This document shows, in pieces, positions 7,326 through 14,867 of a stretch of DNA of 64,000 bases. The notes beneath the pieces are model-generated. The model ran no database searches, was not told where the DNA came from, and was given only the letters and a program-made list of their open reading frames with translations. Each line of letters begins with the position of its first letter. Positions within the stretch are counted from its first letter, which is position 1. This stretch comes from RYN-230 sp963837335 (GTDB taxonomy: Bacteria > Actinomycetota > Actinomycetes > Streptosporangiales > Streptosporangiaceae): the NCBI GenBank assembly GCA_963837335.1, contig CAWINS010000082.1:62001-126000 (forward strand), written 5' to 3'. Position numbers and translations under genes: made by a program.

Positions 7326-8735
7326 TCACTCCGGTCCGGGCCTGGCCCCGGTGAGCGCGGCGATCAGCCGGGCGACGGCACCGGTGAACGCGTGCGCGGG
7401 CGGGGTGGCGTACCCGATGACCAGCGCCGGCCGATGCGGGCCGGACGCGGCGCTGTAGTGCCGCAGCCCGTCGAGGGCCAGGCCGTGCCGGACCGCGGCC
7501 CGGGCGATGATCTCGTCCTCGTCCTGGCCGGGTGGCAGTTCCAGCAGTGCATGCAGCCCGGCGGCGATTCCGGTCAGCCGCGCCTGCGGGACGTGGCGGC
7601 GCACCGCCGTGACGAGATGGTCCCGGCGGCGCCGGTAGGCCAGCCGCGAGCGGCGCACCTGCCGGTCGTAGGCCCCGGAAGTCAGGAACTCGGCCAGCGT
7701 GAGCTGGTCGAAGCTGCTGCAATGCCGGTCGGTGAGGGCCTTGGCCGCCGTCACCTCGGCCACGAGGTGCCCGGGAACGACGAGCCAGCCGAGCCGCAGG
7801 CCGGGCGCGAGGCTCTTGCTGGCTGTCCCGGCGTAGATGACGTGCTCCGGGGCGAGAGCCTGCATGGCCCCGACCGGCTGGCGGTCGTAGCGGAATTCCC
7901 CGTCGTAGTCGTCCTCGATCAGGAGCCCGCCGGTCCGCGCGGCCCACTCGATGGCCCGGGTCCGCCGTCCGGGCGCCAGCACGCTGCCCAGCGGGAACTG
8001 GTGGGCGGGAGTCAGCAGCGCAGCCTCCGCGTCGCCGAGCCCGTCGAGGACGGCGCCGCTCCCGTCCACCGGCAGCGTGCGGGTGCGCAGCCGGTGGGCG
8101 GCCGCGATGCCGCGGAGGTCTGGCAGGCCGTACGCCTCCAGGGCCAGGGTCGCGGCGCCCCGGCCGCGCAGCGCCTGGCAGATCAGGCCGAGACCCTGGG
8201 TGAACCCCGAGCAGACCACGATCCGGTCCGGGCGCACCCGCACGCCGCGCGCCCGGGACAGGTAGTCCGCCAGGGCCTGATGCAGTTCGGGCCGGCCGCG
8301 GGCGTCCTGGCCGCCGCCGAACGCCTCGGCCGGGGCGCTGTTCAGCGCCCGCCGCGCCGCCGCGAGCCAGCGGGAACGGGGGAAGGCGGCCACGTCGGGT
8401 GATCCCGGGCGCAGGTCGTAGCGCGGCCGCCGGGCCTCGTCTGCCGGCGGCGGCCCGGCCTCGGCCACGGGCGCCCGCCCGGCGACCCGGGTGACCGAGC
8501 CCTGCCGGGCGACCAGCCAGCCCTCGGCGACCAGCTGCCCGTAGACGTCGACCACGGTGTTGCGGGCCACCCCCAGGTCGGCGGCCAGCGAGCGGGATGA
8601 GGGCAGGCGCAGCCCGGGCGCCAGCCGGCCCGACCGGACCGCCTCCCGGAGCTGGGCCTCCAGGCCTGATCGCACCCGGGGGCCGGTGCGGTCCAGGTGC
8701 AGGTCGACCCCGGAACTGGCCCACGTTTCTGGCAT
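7326..8735 (-). CDS. MocR/PdxR-type GntR-aminotransferase fusion regulator
   Basis: 469 residues. An N-terminal GntR winged helix (about 10-80) shows LREAVRSGRLAPGLRLPSSR and DLGVARNTVVDVYGQLVAEG. The rest is a fold-type-I aminotransferase domain with IVVCSGFTQGLGLICQALRG, EDDYDGEFRYDRQPVGA and the PLP-lysine motif AGTASKSLAPGLRLGW (Lys near residue 305). MocR regulators bind PLP and often control vitamin B6, amino-acid or GABA genes. It is divergent from the AhpD-like gene with only 46 bp between the start codons, so shared control is likely. Confidence 0.92.
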   Translation of the reverse strand: MPETWASSGVDLHLDRTGPRVRSGLEAQLREAVRSGRLAPGLRLPSSRSLAADLGVARNTVVDVYGQLVAEGWLVARQGSVTRVAGRAPVAEAGPPPADEARRPRYDLRPGSPDVAAFPRSRWLAAARRALNSAPAEAFGGGQDARGRPELHQALADYLSRARGVRVRPDRIVVCSGFTQGLGLICQALRGRGAATLALEAYGLPDLRGIAAAHRLRTRTLPVDGSGAVLDGLGDAEAALLTPAHQFPLGSVLAPGRRTRAIEWAARTGGLLIEDDYDGEFRYDRQPVGAMQALAPEHVIYAGTASKSLAPGLRLGWLVVPGHLVAEVTAAKALTDRHCSSFDQLTLAEFLTSGAYDRQVRRSRLAYRRRRDHLVTAVRRHVPQARLTGIAAGLHALLELPPGQDEDEIIARAAVRHGLALDGLRHYSAASGPHRPALVIGYATPPAHAFTGAVARLIAALTGARPGPE

Positions 8736-8781
8736 AAAAGTGGAGCTTACCGGTGCGCCGGCCGCCTCCTAAGTTGGAGTT

Positions 8782-9297
8782 ATGGCCCTTACAGACACTC
8801 ACGAAGAGACGACCTCGCAGCCCGCGTTCACGATCCCCGTGCGGCTGGACTTCGATGGCCACGCGGCCGGTTTCGCCCGGGCCCTGGCCCACCTGGACCA
8901 GGCGGCCACCAAGGAACTGGACCGGGTGGACTTCGACTCCCGGCTGCGCGAGCTGGTCCAGCTCCGCGCCTCGCAGCTCAACGGCTGCGCCTACTGCATC
9001 GACATGCACACCAAGGACGCCCGGGCGGTAGGGGAGAGCGAGCAGCGCCTGTACGGCATCTCCGCCTGGCGGGACACGCCCTACTTCTCCGGACGGGAGC
9101 GGGCCGCGCTCGCGTTCACCGAGGCCGTCACCCTGATGGCCGGCGACCACGTCCCCGACGCGGCGTACGAGGCGGTCGCCGCCTGCTACAGCCCGGACGA
9201 GGTCGCCGCCCTCCTCGCCCTGATCATCACGATCAACGCCTGGAACGCGGTCGGCGTCGCCACGCACGCCTGGACGCCCGGTAGCTACGAGCGCTGA
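8782..9297 (+). CDS. AhpD-like carboxymuconolactone decarboxylase family protein
   Basis: 171 residues with the CMD/AhpD core: LRELVQLRASQLNGCAYCID and MHTKDARAVGE. The Cys-x-x-Cys (CAYC, about residues 72-75) and following His form the peroxidase-type active site. A second half ends with ALLALIITINAWNAVGVATH. Members are thiol-dependent peroxidases or antioxidant proteins. GGAG precedes the ATG. Its position opposite the MocR regulator suggests induction by that protein. Confidence 0.93.
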   Translation: MALTDTHEETTSQPAFTIPVRLDFDGHAAGFARALAHLDQAATKELDRVDFDSRLRELVQLRASQLNGCAYCIDMHTKDARAVGESEQRLYGISAWRDTPYFSGRERAALAFTEAVTLMAGDHVPDAAYEAVAACYSPDEVAALLALIITINAWNAVGVATHAWTPGSYER

Positions 9298-9310
9298 CCC
9301 AGGCGCGACG

Positions 9311-9344
9311 GCCCGGGGCCCGCCGCGCAGGCGGGACCCCGGGC
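9311..9344. terminator. Hairpin between convergent genes
   Basis: A 14-bp stem (9311-9324 with 9330-9344, one bulged base) and a 5-nt loop lie between the AhpD-like gene and the converging ogt gene. It probably ends transcription from both sides; there is no T-run. Confidence 0.65.
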
Positions 9345-9348
9345 CTGG

Positions 9349-9876
9349 TCACCACAGGCCGGGGATGGAGGTGCTGGCCTGCTCCAGGTCCAGCAGCGCC
9401 CGCTTGCGGGTCAGTCCGCCGGCGTAGCCGGTCAGCTTGCCGGTGCTGCCCACCACCCGATGGCACGGGATCAGGATGCTCAGCGGGTTGCGGCCCACCG
9501 CGGCGCCCACGTCCCTAGGGTCGGCATTGCCGCCGAGGCGCCGGGCCAGGTCCCCGTAGCTGGTGGTGTGACCGTACGGAATCTCCGCGATCAGTTCCCA
9601 GACCGACCGCTGGAAATCGCTGCCCCGGGCGTCGAGGGACAGGTCGAACTCGGTCCGGGTCCCGTCCAGGTACTCCCCGAGCTGGCGCGTGACGTCCGCG
9701 AAGCCCTGGCCGGTGCGGGGCCCGAACGTCGCATGGTTGGGCCGGTACCAGTGGTGCGGGAAGTACAGGCCGGTCAGCACCTCGCCGTCGCGCACGATGG
9801 TCAGATCACCCAGCCGGGTGGCGAGGACGGTGTGCTGCGTCTCGGTCCGCCGTCCGGCCTGCGTTCCGGTCGTCAT
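9349..9876 (-). CDS. ogt: Methylated-DNA-protein-cysteine methyltransferase (Ogt type)
   Basis: 175 residues from the ATG at 9876, which has GAAGGAG upstream; longer frames read through the promoter region. The active-site motif ILIPCHRVVG places the methyl-accepting Cys at residue 138, and GSDFQRSVWELIAEIPYGHT with TTSYGDLARRLG is the DNA-binding helix-turn-helix region. The enzyme removes O6-alkyl groups from guanine by irreversible transfer to its cysteine. A promoter (CTCACG-N16-CGTCTTC) shared with the ECF sigma operon lies 32 bp upstream, so it is probably part of that regulon. Confidence 0.95.
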   Translation of the reverse strand: MTTGTQAGRRTETQHTVLATRLGDLTIVRDGEVLTGLYFPHHWYRPNHATFGPRTGQGFADVTRQLGEYLDGTRTEFDLSLDARGSDFQRSVWELIAEIPYGHTTSYGDLARRLGGNADPRDVGAAVGRNPLSILIPCHRVVGSTGKLTGYAGGLTRKRALLDLEQASTSIPGLW

Positions 9877-9907
9877 CTTCTGCTCCTTCGGTCGGGTCCT
9901 GTGCCTC

Positions 9908-9936
9908 GAAGACGCGCCGGCCCGGCGTTTCGTGAG
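9908..9936 (-). promoter_or_regulatory. ECF-type promoter of ogt (shared motif)
   Basis: On the minus strand CTCACG (9936-9931), 16 bp, and CGTCTTC (9914-9908) match the promoter in front of the ECF sigma operon in both boxes and spacing; GAAAC just after the first box is also shared with that copy. A transcript would start about 28 nt before the ogt ATG. Confidence 0.75.
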
Positions 9937-9961
9937 GTTCCCGGGGCGTCGATCTGCGGGG

Positions 9962-9990
9962 CTCACGTCCTGCCCCCGCCCGGCGTCTTC
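9962..9990 (+). promoter_or_regulatory. ECF-type promoter of the NTF2-like gene (shared motif)
   Basis: CTCACG (9962-9967), 16 bp, CGTCTTC (9984-9990) on the plus strand is the third copy of the motif, with the spacer sequence itself different. It is back to back with the ogt promoter 25 bp away. Confidence 0.7.
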
Positions 9991-10045
9991 CTGGCACGCG
10001 CACCCGGACGGGAGCGACGGACCACCGCCAGGAAAGGGATGATCC

Positions 10046-10492
10046 ATGTCCACCGAAACCAACAAAGCCATCGTGGCCCGCTGGTTCGACCGGTTCTGGG
10101 GTAAGGACTTCGACCCCGCGGTCGTCGACGAGCTGGCCGCGCCAGACATCCGGTTCGAGTACTCACTGCACGCTCCGCTACGGGGCCGGGACGAGGTGCG
10201 CGAGTTCGCCACCAAGTTCCGGGCGGCGTTCCCCGACCTGAATTTCTGGGGAACCGCGGACCTGATCGCCGAGGGTGATTACGTGGTCGGACAGTGGGAG
10301 GGTGGCGGCACCCAGACCGGTGCGGCCTTTGACGACATGCCGGTCGGCTCCCTGCCCGCCGGGACCGGGAAGACGATGCGGTTCACCGGCATTACCGTGC
10401 TGAGGGTCGAGAATGGCCTTATCACCGAGGAGATCGGTCTCGACGACGGCCTCACGGCGCTGCGGCAGCTCGGCCTGATCACGGGCGCCTGA
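10046..10492 (+). CDS. SnoaL/ester-cyclase-like NTF2 protein
   Basis: 148 residues of the SnoaL-like family: N-terminal helix NKAIVARWFDRFWGKDFDPA, then ELAAPDIRFEYSLHAPLRGR, EFATKFRAAFPDLNFWGTAD and a late strand MRFTGITVLRVENGLITEE. These proteins hydrolyse, isomerise or bind small molecules; one attractive idea is disposal of a reactive alkylating compound, because the gene is divergent from ogt and shares its promoter motif. That role is inference. GGAAAGGG lies upstream of the ATG. Its last codons fall in a 14-bp repeat array. Confidence 0.88.
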   Translation: MSTETNKAIVARWFDRFWGKDFDPAVVDELAAPDIRFEYSLHAPLRGRDEVREFATKFRAAFPDLNFWGTADLIAEGDYVVGQWEGGGTQTGAAFDDMPVGSLPAGTGKTMRFTGITVLRVENGLITEEIGLDDGLTALRQLGLITGA

Positions 10493-10540
10493 TCACGGGT
10501 ACCTGATCACCGGTGCCTGATCACGGCGCCAGATCACCGG
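10474..10540. repeat. Array of five CCTGATCAC-type repeats
   Basis: Units resembling CCTGATCACGGG start at 10474, 10488, 10502, 10516 and 10529, a period of 14 bp (last step 13). Each contains the palindrome TGATCA, altered to AGATCA in the last copy. The array covers the last codons and 3' flank of the NTF2-like gene, just before its terminator. Confidence 0.85.
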
Positions 10541-10545
10541 GAGCT

Positions 10546-10578
10546 GTGCTCCGGGCCCAGGGCATGGGCCCGGAGCAC
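10546..10578. terminator. Perfect 14-bp hairpin after the NTF2-like gene
   Basis: GTGCTCCGGGCCCA (10546-10559) pairs perfectly with 10565-10578 around a 5-nt loop. It separates the NTF2-like gene from the ECF sigma operon promoter that begins 30 bp later. Confidence 0.8.
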
Positions 10579-10608
10579 CGGCCCCGCCCAGTTCCATCCC
10601 AGGGACAC

Positions 10609-10637
10609 CTCACGAAACCCGGAGCCAGGACGTCTTC
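10609..10637 (+). promoter_or_regulatory. ECF-type promoter of the sigma/ogt/2OG/Ada operon
   Basis: CTCACG (10609-10614), 16 bp, CGTCTTC (10631-10637). With the CGTC as -10 box, transcription would begin at or within 2 nt of the sigma ATG at 10643, giving a leaderless message; no ribosome site is visible there. It implies autoregulation by the sigma factor. Confidence 0.75.
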
Positions 10638-10642
10638 AGGTC

Positions 10643-11218
10643 ATGACAGGTAAGCCACCGTTCGAGAGGGTCGTCTCGGCGCACGGGAGCACCGTGCTCC
10701 GGGTCTGCCGGGCCATCCTCGGCCCTGCTGACGCGGACGACGCCTGGTCAGAAACGTTCCTGTCCGCGCTCAAGGCCTACCCAGACCTTCCGGCCGACGC
10801 GAACGTCGAGGCGTGGCTGGTCACCATCGCCCACCGCAAGGCCATCGACGTGACCCGGGCGGCCGCCCGCCGCGCCATCCCGGTGGCCGAGACCCCGGAC
10901 CCTCCGCCCGGAGCCGCGGCCGCCCGCGGCCCGGACACCGCGGGCACCGGCCTGGTCGCCGACGACGACCTGGCCGAGGCCATCACCAGACTGCCCGCCA
11001 AGCAGAAACAGGCCGTCGCCTACCACTACCTCGCCGGGCTGCCCTACGCCGACGTCGCCGCCATCCTCGGCGGCAGCGCCGAGGCGGCCCGCCGCGCGGC
11101 CGCCGACGGCGTCGCCACCCTGCGCCGCTCCTATCCCGGCGGCACACCGCAAGCCACACCACGGGCCACCACACGGGCTACCGCCCGGGCCACCGTACGG
11201 AAAGGAGCGCCCCGATGA
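10643..11218 (+). CDS. ECF sigma factor of the alkylation-repair operon
   Basis: 191 residues. Region 2 is visible as VSAHGSTVLRVCRAILGPAD, ADDAWSETFLSALKAYPDLP and AWLVTIAHRKAIDVTRAAAR; region 4 as LPAKQKQAVAYHYLAGLPYA with a helix-turn-helix IGG-like segment AILGGSAEAARRAAADGVAT. A Thr/Arg/Ala-repeat tail (about 165-191) follows. No anti-sigma gene is adjacent, so how activity is controlled is open. The stop overlaps the next ATG as ATGA. The promoter motif it shares with ogt and the NTF2-like gene suggests those are its targets. Confidence 0.9.
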   Translation: MTGKPPFERVVSAHGSTVLRVCRAILGPADADDAWSETFLSALKAYPDLPADANVEAWLVTIAHRKAIDVTRAAARRAIPVAETPDPPPGAAAARGPDTAGTGLVADDDLAEAITRLPAKQKQAVAYHYLAGLPYADVAAILGGSAEAARRAAADGVATLRRSYPGGTPQATPRATTRATARATVRKGAPR

Positions 11219-11829
11219 ACGCGGACGAACTGTCCCCGGCCCTGACGCGGGCCTTCCCCGACAATCCTGCCCAGCTGAGCCTCCTGCGCGAGCGGCTGGC
11301 CGCCGCGGCGCAGCAGGACGGCGTCCTGGACGTCGCTTACCGCGTGATCGACAGTCCCGTCGGCCCGCTGCTGCTGGCCGCCACCGACGAGGGCCTGATC
11401 CGGGTGGCCTTCGCCCTCGAGGGGCACGACACCGTGCTGCAGTCGCTGGCCGATAAGGTCAGCCCGCGCATCCTCAGCGCCCCCGGCCGCCTGGACGCGG
11501 CGGCCCGGGAACTCGACGAATACTTCGCGGGCCGCCGGCACGCGTTCGACCTGCCGCTGGACTGGCGGCTGTCTGCCGGGTTCCGGCGCACGGTGCTGAA
11601 CCACCTGCCCGAGATCGGCTACGGGCACACGGCCAGCTACTCCGCCGTCGCCCAGCTGGCCGGAAACCCCAGGGCGGTCCGCGCCGTCGGCACCGCGTGC
11701 GCGACCAACCCGCTGCCGCTGGTGGTGCCGTGTCACCGCGTGGTCCGCGCCGACGGCAGCATGGGCGGCTACCGCGGCGGCCCCGAAGCCAAGCGCACCC
11801 TGCTCACCCTGGAGGAGGCCGCGGCATGA
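11215..11829 (+). CDS. Second methylated-DNA-protein-cysteine methyltransferase
   Basis: 204 residues from the ATG at 11215, with AAAGGAG upstream. The N-terminal alpha/beta part contains YRVIDSPVGPLLLAATDEGL; the C-terminal half contains GFRRTVLNHLPEIGYGHTAS and the active site PLVVPCHRVVRADGSMGGY with acceptor Cys at residue 173. It differs from the ogt at 9349 by about 40 extra N-terminal residues and low identity, so the two are not a recent duplication. It is coupled by ATGA both to the sigma upstream and to the oxygenase downstream. Confidence 0.95.
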   Translation: MNADELSPALTRAFPDNPAQLSLLRERLAAAAQQDGVLDVAYRVIDSPVGPLLLAATDEGLIRVAFALEGHDTVLQSLADKVSPRILSAPGRLDAAARELDEYFAGRRHAFDLPLDWRLSAGFRRTVLNHLPEIGYGHTASYSAVAQLAGNPRAVRAVGTACATNPLPLVVPCHRVVRADGSMGGYRGGPEAKRTLLTLEEAAA

Positions 11830-12551
11830 CCAGCACGAGCCTGATGACCTGGGAGGACCGGGTCAACGCCACCGACTGGGCCGCGGTCCGCACCGATCTC
11901 GACCGCTACGGCTGCGGCCTGACCGGACCGCTGCTGACCCCCGGGGAGACGGCCGGGATCGCCGCCCTCTACCCCGACGACGCGCGGTTCCGGTCCACCA
12001 TCAACATGGCCCGGTACCGCTTCGGTGAGGGAGAGTACCGCTACTTCGCCGAGCCGTTCCCCGAGGCCGTCACCGGACTGAAGCAGGCCCTGTACCCGAA
12101 GCTGCTGCCGATCGCCCGCGACTGGTGGCAGCGGCTCGGCCGCCCGGCGCCGTGGCCGGACCGCCTGGACGACTGGCTGGCGGCGTGCCACGCCGCCGGG
12201 CAGGCCAAGTCCACGCCGATCCTGCTGCGCTACCGGGCCGGGGACTGGAACGCCCTGCATCGCGACCTGTACGGCGACCTGGTGTTCCCGCTGCAGGTCG
12301 TGATCAACCTCAGCCAGCCTGGCGTCGATCACTCGGGCGGGGAGTTCCTGCTCTACGAGCAGCGGCCCCGGGCCCAGTCCCGGGCCACGGCCACGCTCAT
12401 CCCGCACGGCCACGGCCTGGTGTTCACCACCCGCGAACGCCCGGTGGAATCCCAGCGGGGCTGGTCCGCGGCGCCGGTCCGGCACGGCGTGTCCGTGATC
12501 CGCTCCGGCGAGCGGTTCAGCCTCGGTCTCGTCTTCCACGACGCGGCCTGA
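11826..12551 (+). CDS. 2OG-Fe(II) dioxygenase, possible AlkB-like repair enzyme
   Basis: 241 residues. The iron triad appears as His145-x-Asp147 (WNALHRDLYGDLVFPLQVV) and a distal His220 (PVRHGVSVIRSGERFSLG), with Arg230 as the probable 2-oxoglutarate ligand. The first 100 residues are helical and unlike the E. coli AlkB nucleotide-recognition lid. Its place between an Ogt and an Ada-like zinc protein makes oxidative dealkylation of DNA a fair inference, but protein hydroxylation cannot be excluded. The ATG overlaps the Ogt stop (ATGA), and its stop overlaps the next ATG (TGATG). Confidence 0.9.
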   Translation: MTSTSLMTWEDRVNATDWAAVRTDLDRYGCGLTGPLLTPGETAGIAALYPDDARFRSTINMARYRFGEGEYRYFAEPFPEAVTGLKQALYPKLLPIARDWWQRLGRPAPWPDRLDDWLAACHAAGQAKSTPILLRYRAGDWNALHRDLYGDLVFPLQVVINLSQPGVDHSGGEFLLYEQRPRAQSRATATLIPHGHGLVFTTRERPVESQRGWSAAPVRHGVSVIRSGERFSLGLVFHDAA

Positions 12552-12895
12552 TGGCCCGCACCCGGAGCGGCCCGGTTCCCGCTCCGCCGGTGTACACGCT
12601 GCTCGGTGCGGACCGGCGCCCGTACCAGAGCGCGGTGCCCGGGCAGTTCGGCGGGCACCGCCGGAGCAGGATCTACGGCCGCCTCGACTGCCCGTCGGCC
12701 CGGCGCGCCATCGCCCGCGGGGGCTACGTCGCCCACCGGGTGTTCTTCGCCGACGAGCCGGCCGCGATCGCGGCCGGCTACCGGCCCTGCGCCGTCTGCC
12801 TCCCTGGCGCTTACGCGGCCTGGCTGACCAGCGCGACACCGCGGCGCCGCCGCGACGGGACCGCGGCGGCGCCTCAGCGGCGCGGCGCGAAGTAG
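12551..12895 (+). CDS. Stand-alone Ada-type metal-binding domain protein
   Basis: 114 residues matching the N-terminal zinc domain of Ada: IYGRLDCPSARRAIARGGYV, then VFFADEPAAIAAGYRPCAVC. Cys47, Cys80 and Cys83 correspond to three of the four zinc ligands. The fourth, E. coli Cys38, which also accepts methyl groups from phosphotriesters, is Gly43 here. It therefore cannot repair phosphotriesters in the usual way and may only bind metal or DNA. It carries no AraC domain. It is last in the coupled operon and overlaps the converging ynfA-like gene by 22 bp. Confidence 0.88.
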   Translation: MARTRSGPVPAPPVYTLLGADRRPYQSAVPGQFGGHRRSRIYGRLDCPSARRAIARGGYVAHRVFFADEPAAIAAGYRPCAVCLPGAYAAWLTSATPRRRRDGTAAAPQRRGAK

Positions 12896-13206
12896 ATGAT
12901 CGCCACGCCGGCCAGGACCACCGCGGCGCCGGCCGCGTCGAAACGGTCCGGCCGGGTCTTGTCGACGCCCCAGCCCCACAGCAGCGACGCGATCACGAAC
13001 ACGCCGCCGTACGCCGCGTAGATCCGGCCGAAATCGTCGCTTTTCTGCAGGGTCGGGATGATCCCGTAGACCACGAGGATGGCCGCGCCGAGGATGCCGA
13101 CGATGACCGGCGCACCGTCCCGGAGCCAGCGCCAGATGAGATACCCCCCGCCGATTTCGGCCAGACCTGCGGCGATGAACAACCCAACCGATCGTGCAAG
13201 GCCCAT
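12874..13206 (-). CDS. YnfA family small membrane protein
   Basis: 110 residues with four membrane helices, the size and topology of YnfA, a relative of small multidrug resistance transporters. Signature stretches are AAGLAEIGGGYLIWRWLRDG, FGRIYAAYGGVFVIASLLWG and the final VVLAGVAIIYFAPRR. Transport of toxic cations is possible but unproven for most members. It converges on the alkylation operon and overlaps the end of the Ada-type gene. Confidence 0.93.
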   Translation of the reverse strand: MGLARSVGLFIAAGLAEIGGGYLIWRWLRDGAPVIVGILGAAILVVYGIIPTLQKSDDFGRIYAAYGGVFVIASLLWGWGVDKTRPDRFDAAGAAVVLAGVAIIYFAPRR

Positions 13207-13331
13207 GCGCAGATTCTGGCCCGGCGGCCGGCAACCAGGGACGGGAACCCACCGCCAGCGTCACGTGGGCCGGTCTGACCCCGGCCGCCGCCTCAGGTTT
13301 GCCGCGACCTGTGGTGGAAGTTAAAGGGGTT

Positions 13332-14867
13332 ATGGGCCAGCCGCACGGTGTTCCTGCCGCAGGTTCCGCCCGCCGGGCAGGCGTGGCGGTGGCCGCGCTG
13401 TGCCTGGTGCAGTTCATGGATGTTCTCGGCGTGACCGTGGTGGTCACGTCGCTGCCCGCGATGCTGGCCAGCCTGCACGCCCCGGACTCCTACGGCAGCC
13501 TGATCGCGACCGGCTACGCCATGTTCTTCGGCGGCCTGCTGATGCTCGGCGCGCGTCTCGGGGACCGCTACGGCCACCGCCGCACGATCCTGGTCAGCCT
13601 GGCCGTGTTCGCCGCAGGGGCCGCGGTGGCCGGCGCCGCGCCATCCATCCTCGCCCTCACGGCCGGCCGCTGCCTGCAGGGGGCGGCGGCCGCGGCCTCG
13701 GTGCCCTCTGCGCTCCGCCTGCTGACCACGCTCACTGCGGAAGGGCCAGCCCGGCACCGGGCCATCGCCGCCTGGAGCGCGGCGGGCGCCGCCGCAGGCG
13801 CCAGCGGCTTCGTGATCGGCGGGATCGTCACCGACCTGGCCAGCTGGCGCTTCATCTTCTGGGCTTACCTGCCGCTCTCCGTCGCGCTGGCCGCGGTCGT
13901 CGCGGCGTCGGTGCCCCCAGACGGGGCCCGGCGGCAGGCGGAGTCGCTGAACCTGGCCGGGTCGGCGATCTTTACCGCGGTGGTCATGGCCTTCGTGGTC
14001 GGCACCACCCTGATCACCCAGTCCGGCGGCCGCGTCACCGGCGGCCTGCTGCTGGCCGGTTGTCTCGTGCTGGCCGGCGGCTTCGTCCTGGTCGATCGGC
14101 GTGCCGCCGCGCCCTTGCTGCCGCTGGAGCTGATCCGGTCCCGGTGGCTGCGGCTCGGGGCGTTCGGCGGCCTGCTCAACACCGCGACCACCAGCTCCGT
14201 CATCACGCTGGTCACGTTGTACCTGCAAAATTCGCTGGGGCGAACTCCCTGGCAGGCGGCGGCCAGCCTGCTGCCCTTCAGCCTGGCGGTGATCGCCGCA
14301 TCCATCCTGGCCGCCAGGGTGCAGCGGCGCGCGGGCCCACCCCGGCTGGTCGCCCGGCGCCTGATCGCCGCCGGTCTCGCGCTGATCGCGGCCGCTGACG
14401 CCGCGCTGATCCCGCTGGCGGCGCAGGCGTGGGCGGTGCCGCTGTGCGCCGCCGCGGCCGGCGCGGGCATCGGGCTCTCCTCGGTCGCGGCTACCGGCCT
14501 GGGCACCGATGTGGCCCCACGCTGGCGAGGCAGCGCGTCCGGGATCATCAACACCGCGGCCCAGCTCGGTACCGCCGTGGGCATCGCGACGCTGCTCCTG
14601 GTGGCCGCGGCGACCAGCGGGACGCCAGCGCCGGACACGCCCCCGCCGCGGATCGCCTGGGCGGTCGCCGCCCTGGCCGCGGCGGCCGGCGCGGCCTGGT
14701 TCGCCGTCGCCCGCCGGGGCTCAGGCCCAGGTGGTACGGACGACCGGGCGGCTGACCCGGGGAGGGCCCAGCCGGTACGGCAGGATGCTGGCTATGGAGG
14801 ATCAGATCGCATTGCGGCCGGTCGTGGAAGACGATCTGGCCATCCTCGAGGAACTGAGCGGGGGTGA
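13332..14867 (+). CDS. MFS transporter (DHA-type drug efflux)
   Basis: 511 residues from the ATG at 13332, preceded by AAAGGGG. Membrane helices begin at about residue 17 (AALCLVQFMDVLGVTVVVTS). The MFS motif A-like loop is GARLGDRYGHRRTILVSLAV, and the motif C-like Gly/Ala helix is SAAGAAAGASGFVIGGIVTD in the fifth helix, as in drug/H+ antiporters. The last about 50 residues are polar, low in complexity, and overlap the next gene's first 83 bp, so the true stop may have been lost by an indel near 14720. Substrate unknown. Confidence 0.9.
   Translation: MGQPHGVPAAGSARRAGVAVAALCLVQFMDVLGVTVVVTSLPAMLASLHAPDSYGSLIATGYAMFFGGLLMLGARLGDRYGHRRTILVSLAVFAAGAAVAGAAPSILALTAGRCLQGAAAAASVPSALRLLTTLTAEGPARHRAIAAWSAAGAAAGASGFVIGGIVTDLASWRFIFWAYLPLSVALAAVVAASVPPDGARRQAESLNLAGSAIFTAVVMAFVVGTTLITQSGGRVTGGLLLAGCLVLAGGFVLVDRRAAAPLLPLELIRSRWLRLGAFGGLLNTATTSSVITLVTLYLQNSLGRTPWQAAASLLPFSLAVIAASILAARVQRRAGPPRLVARRLIAAGLALIAAADAALIPLAAQAWAVPLCAAAAGAGIGLSSVAATGLGTDVAPRWRGSASGIINTAAQLGTAVGIATLLLVAAATSGTPAPDTPPPRIAWAVAALAAAAGAAWFAVARRGSGPGGTDDRAADPGRAQPVRQDAGYGGSDRIAAGRGRRSGHPRGTERG

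Noticed and set aside
7318..9267. 649-codon minus-strand ORF across the MocR and AhpD-like genes
   Set aside because: It crosses two divergent genes with recognisable products and is repetitive itself.
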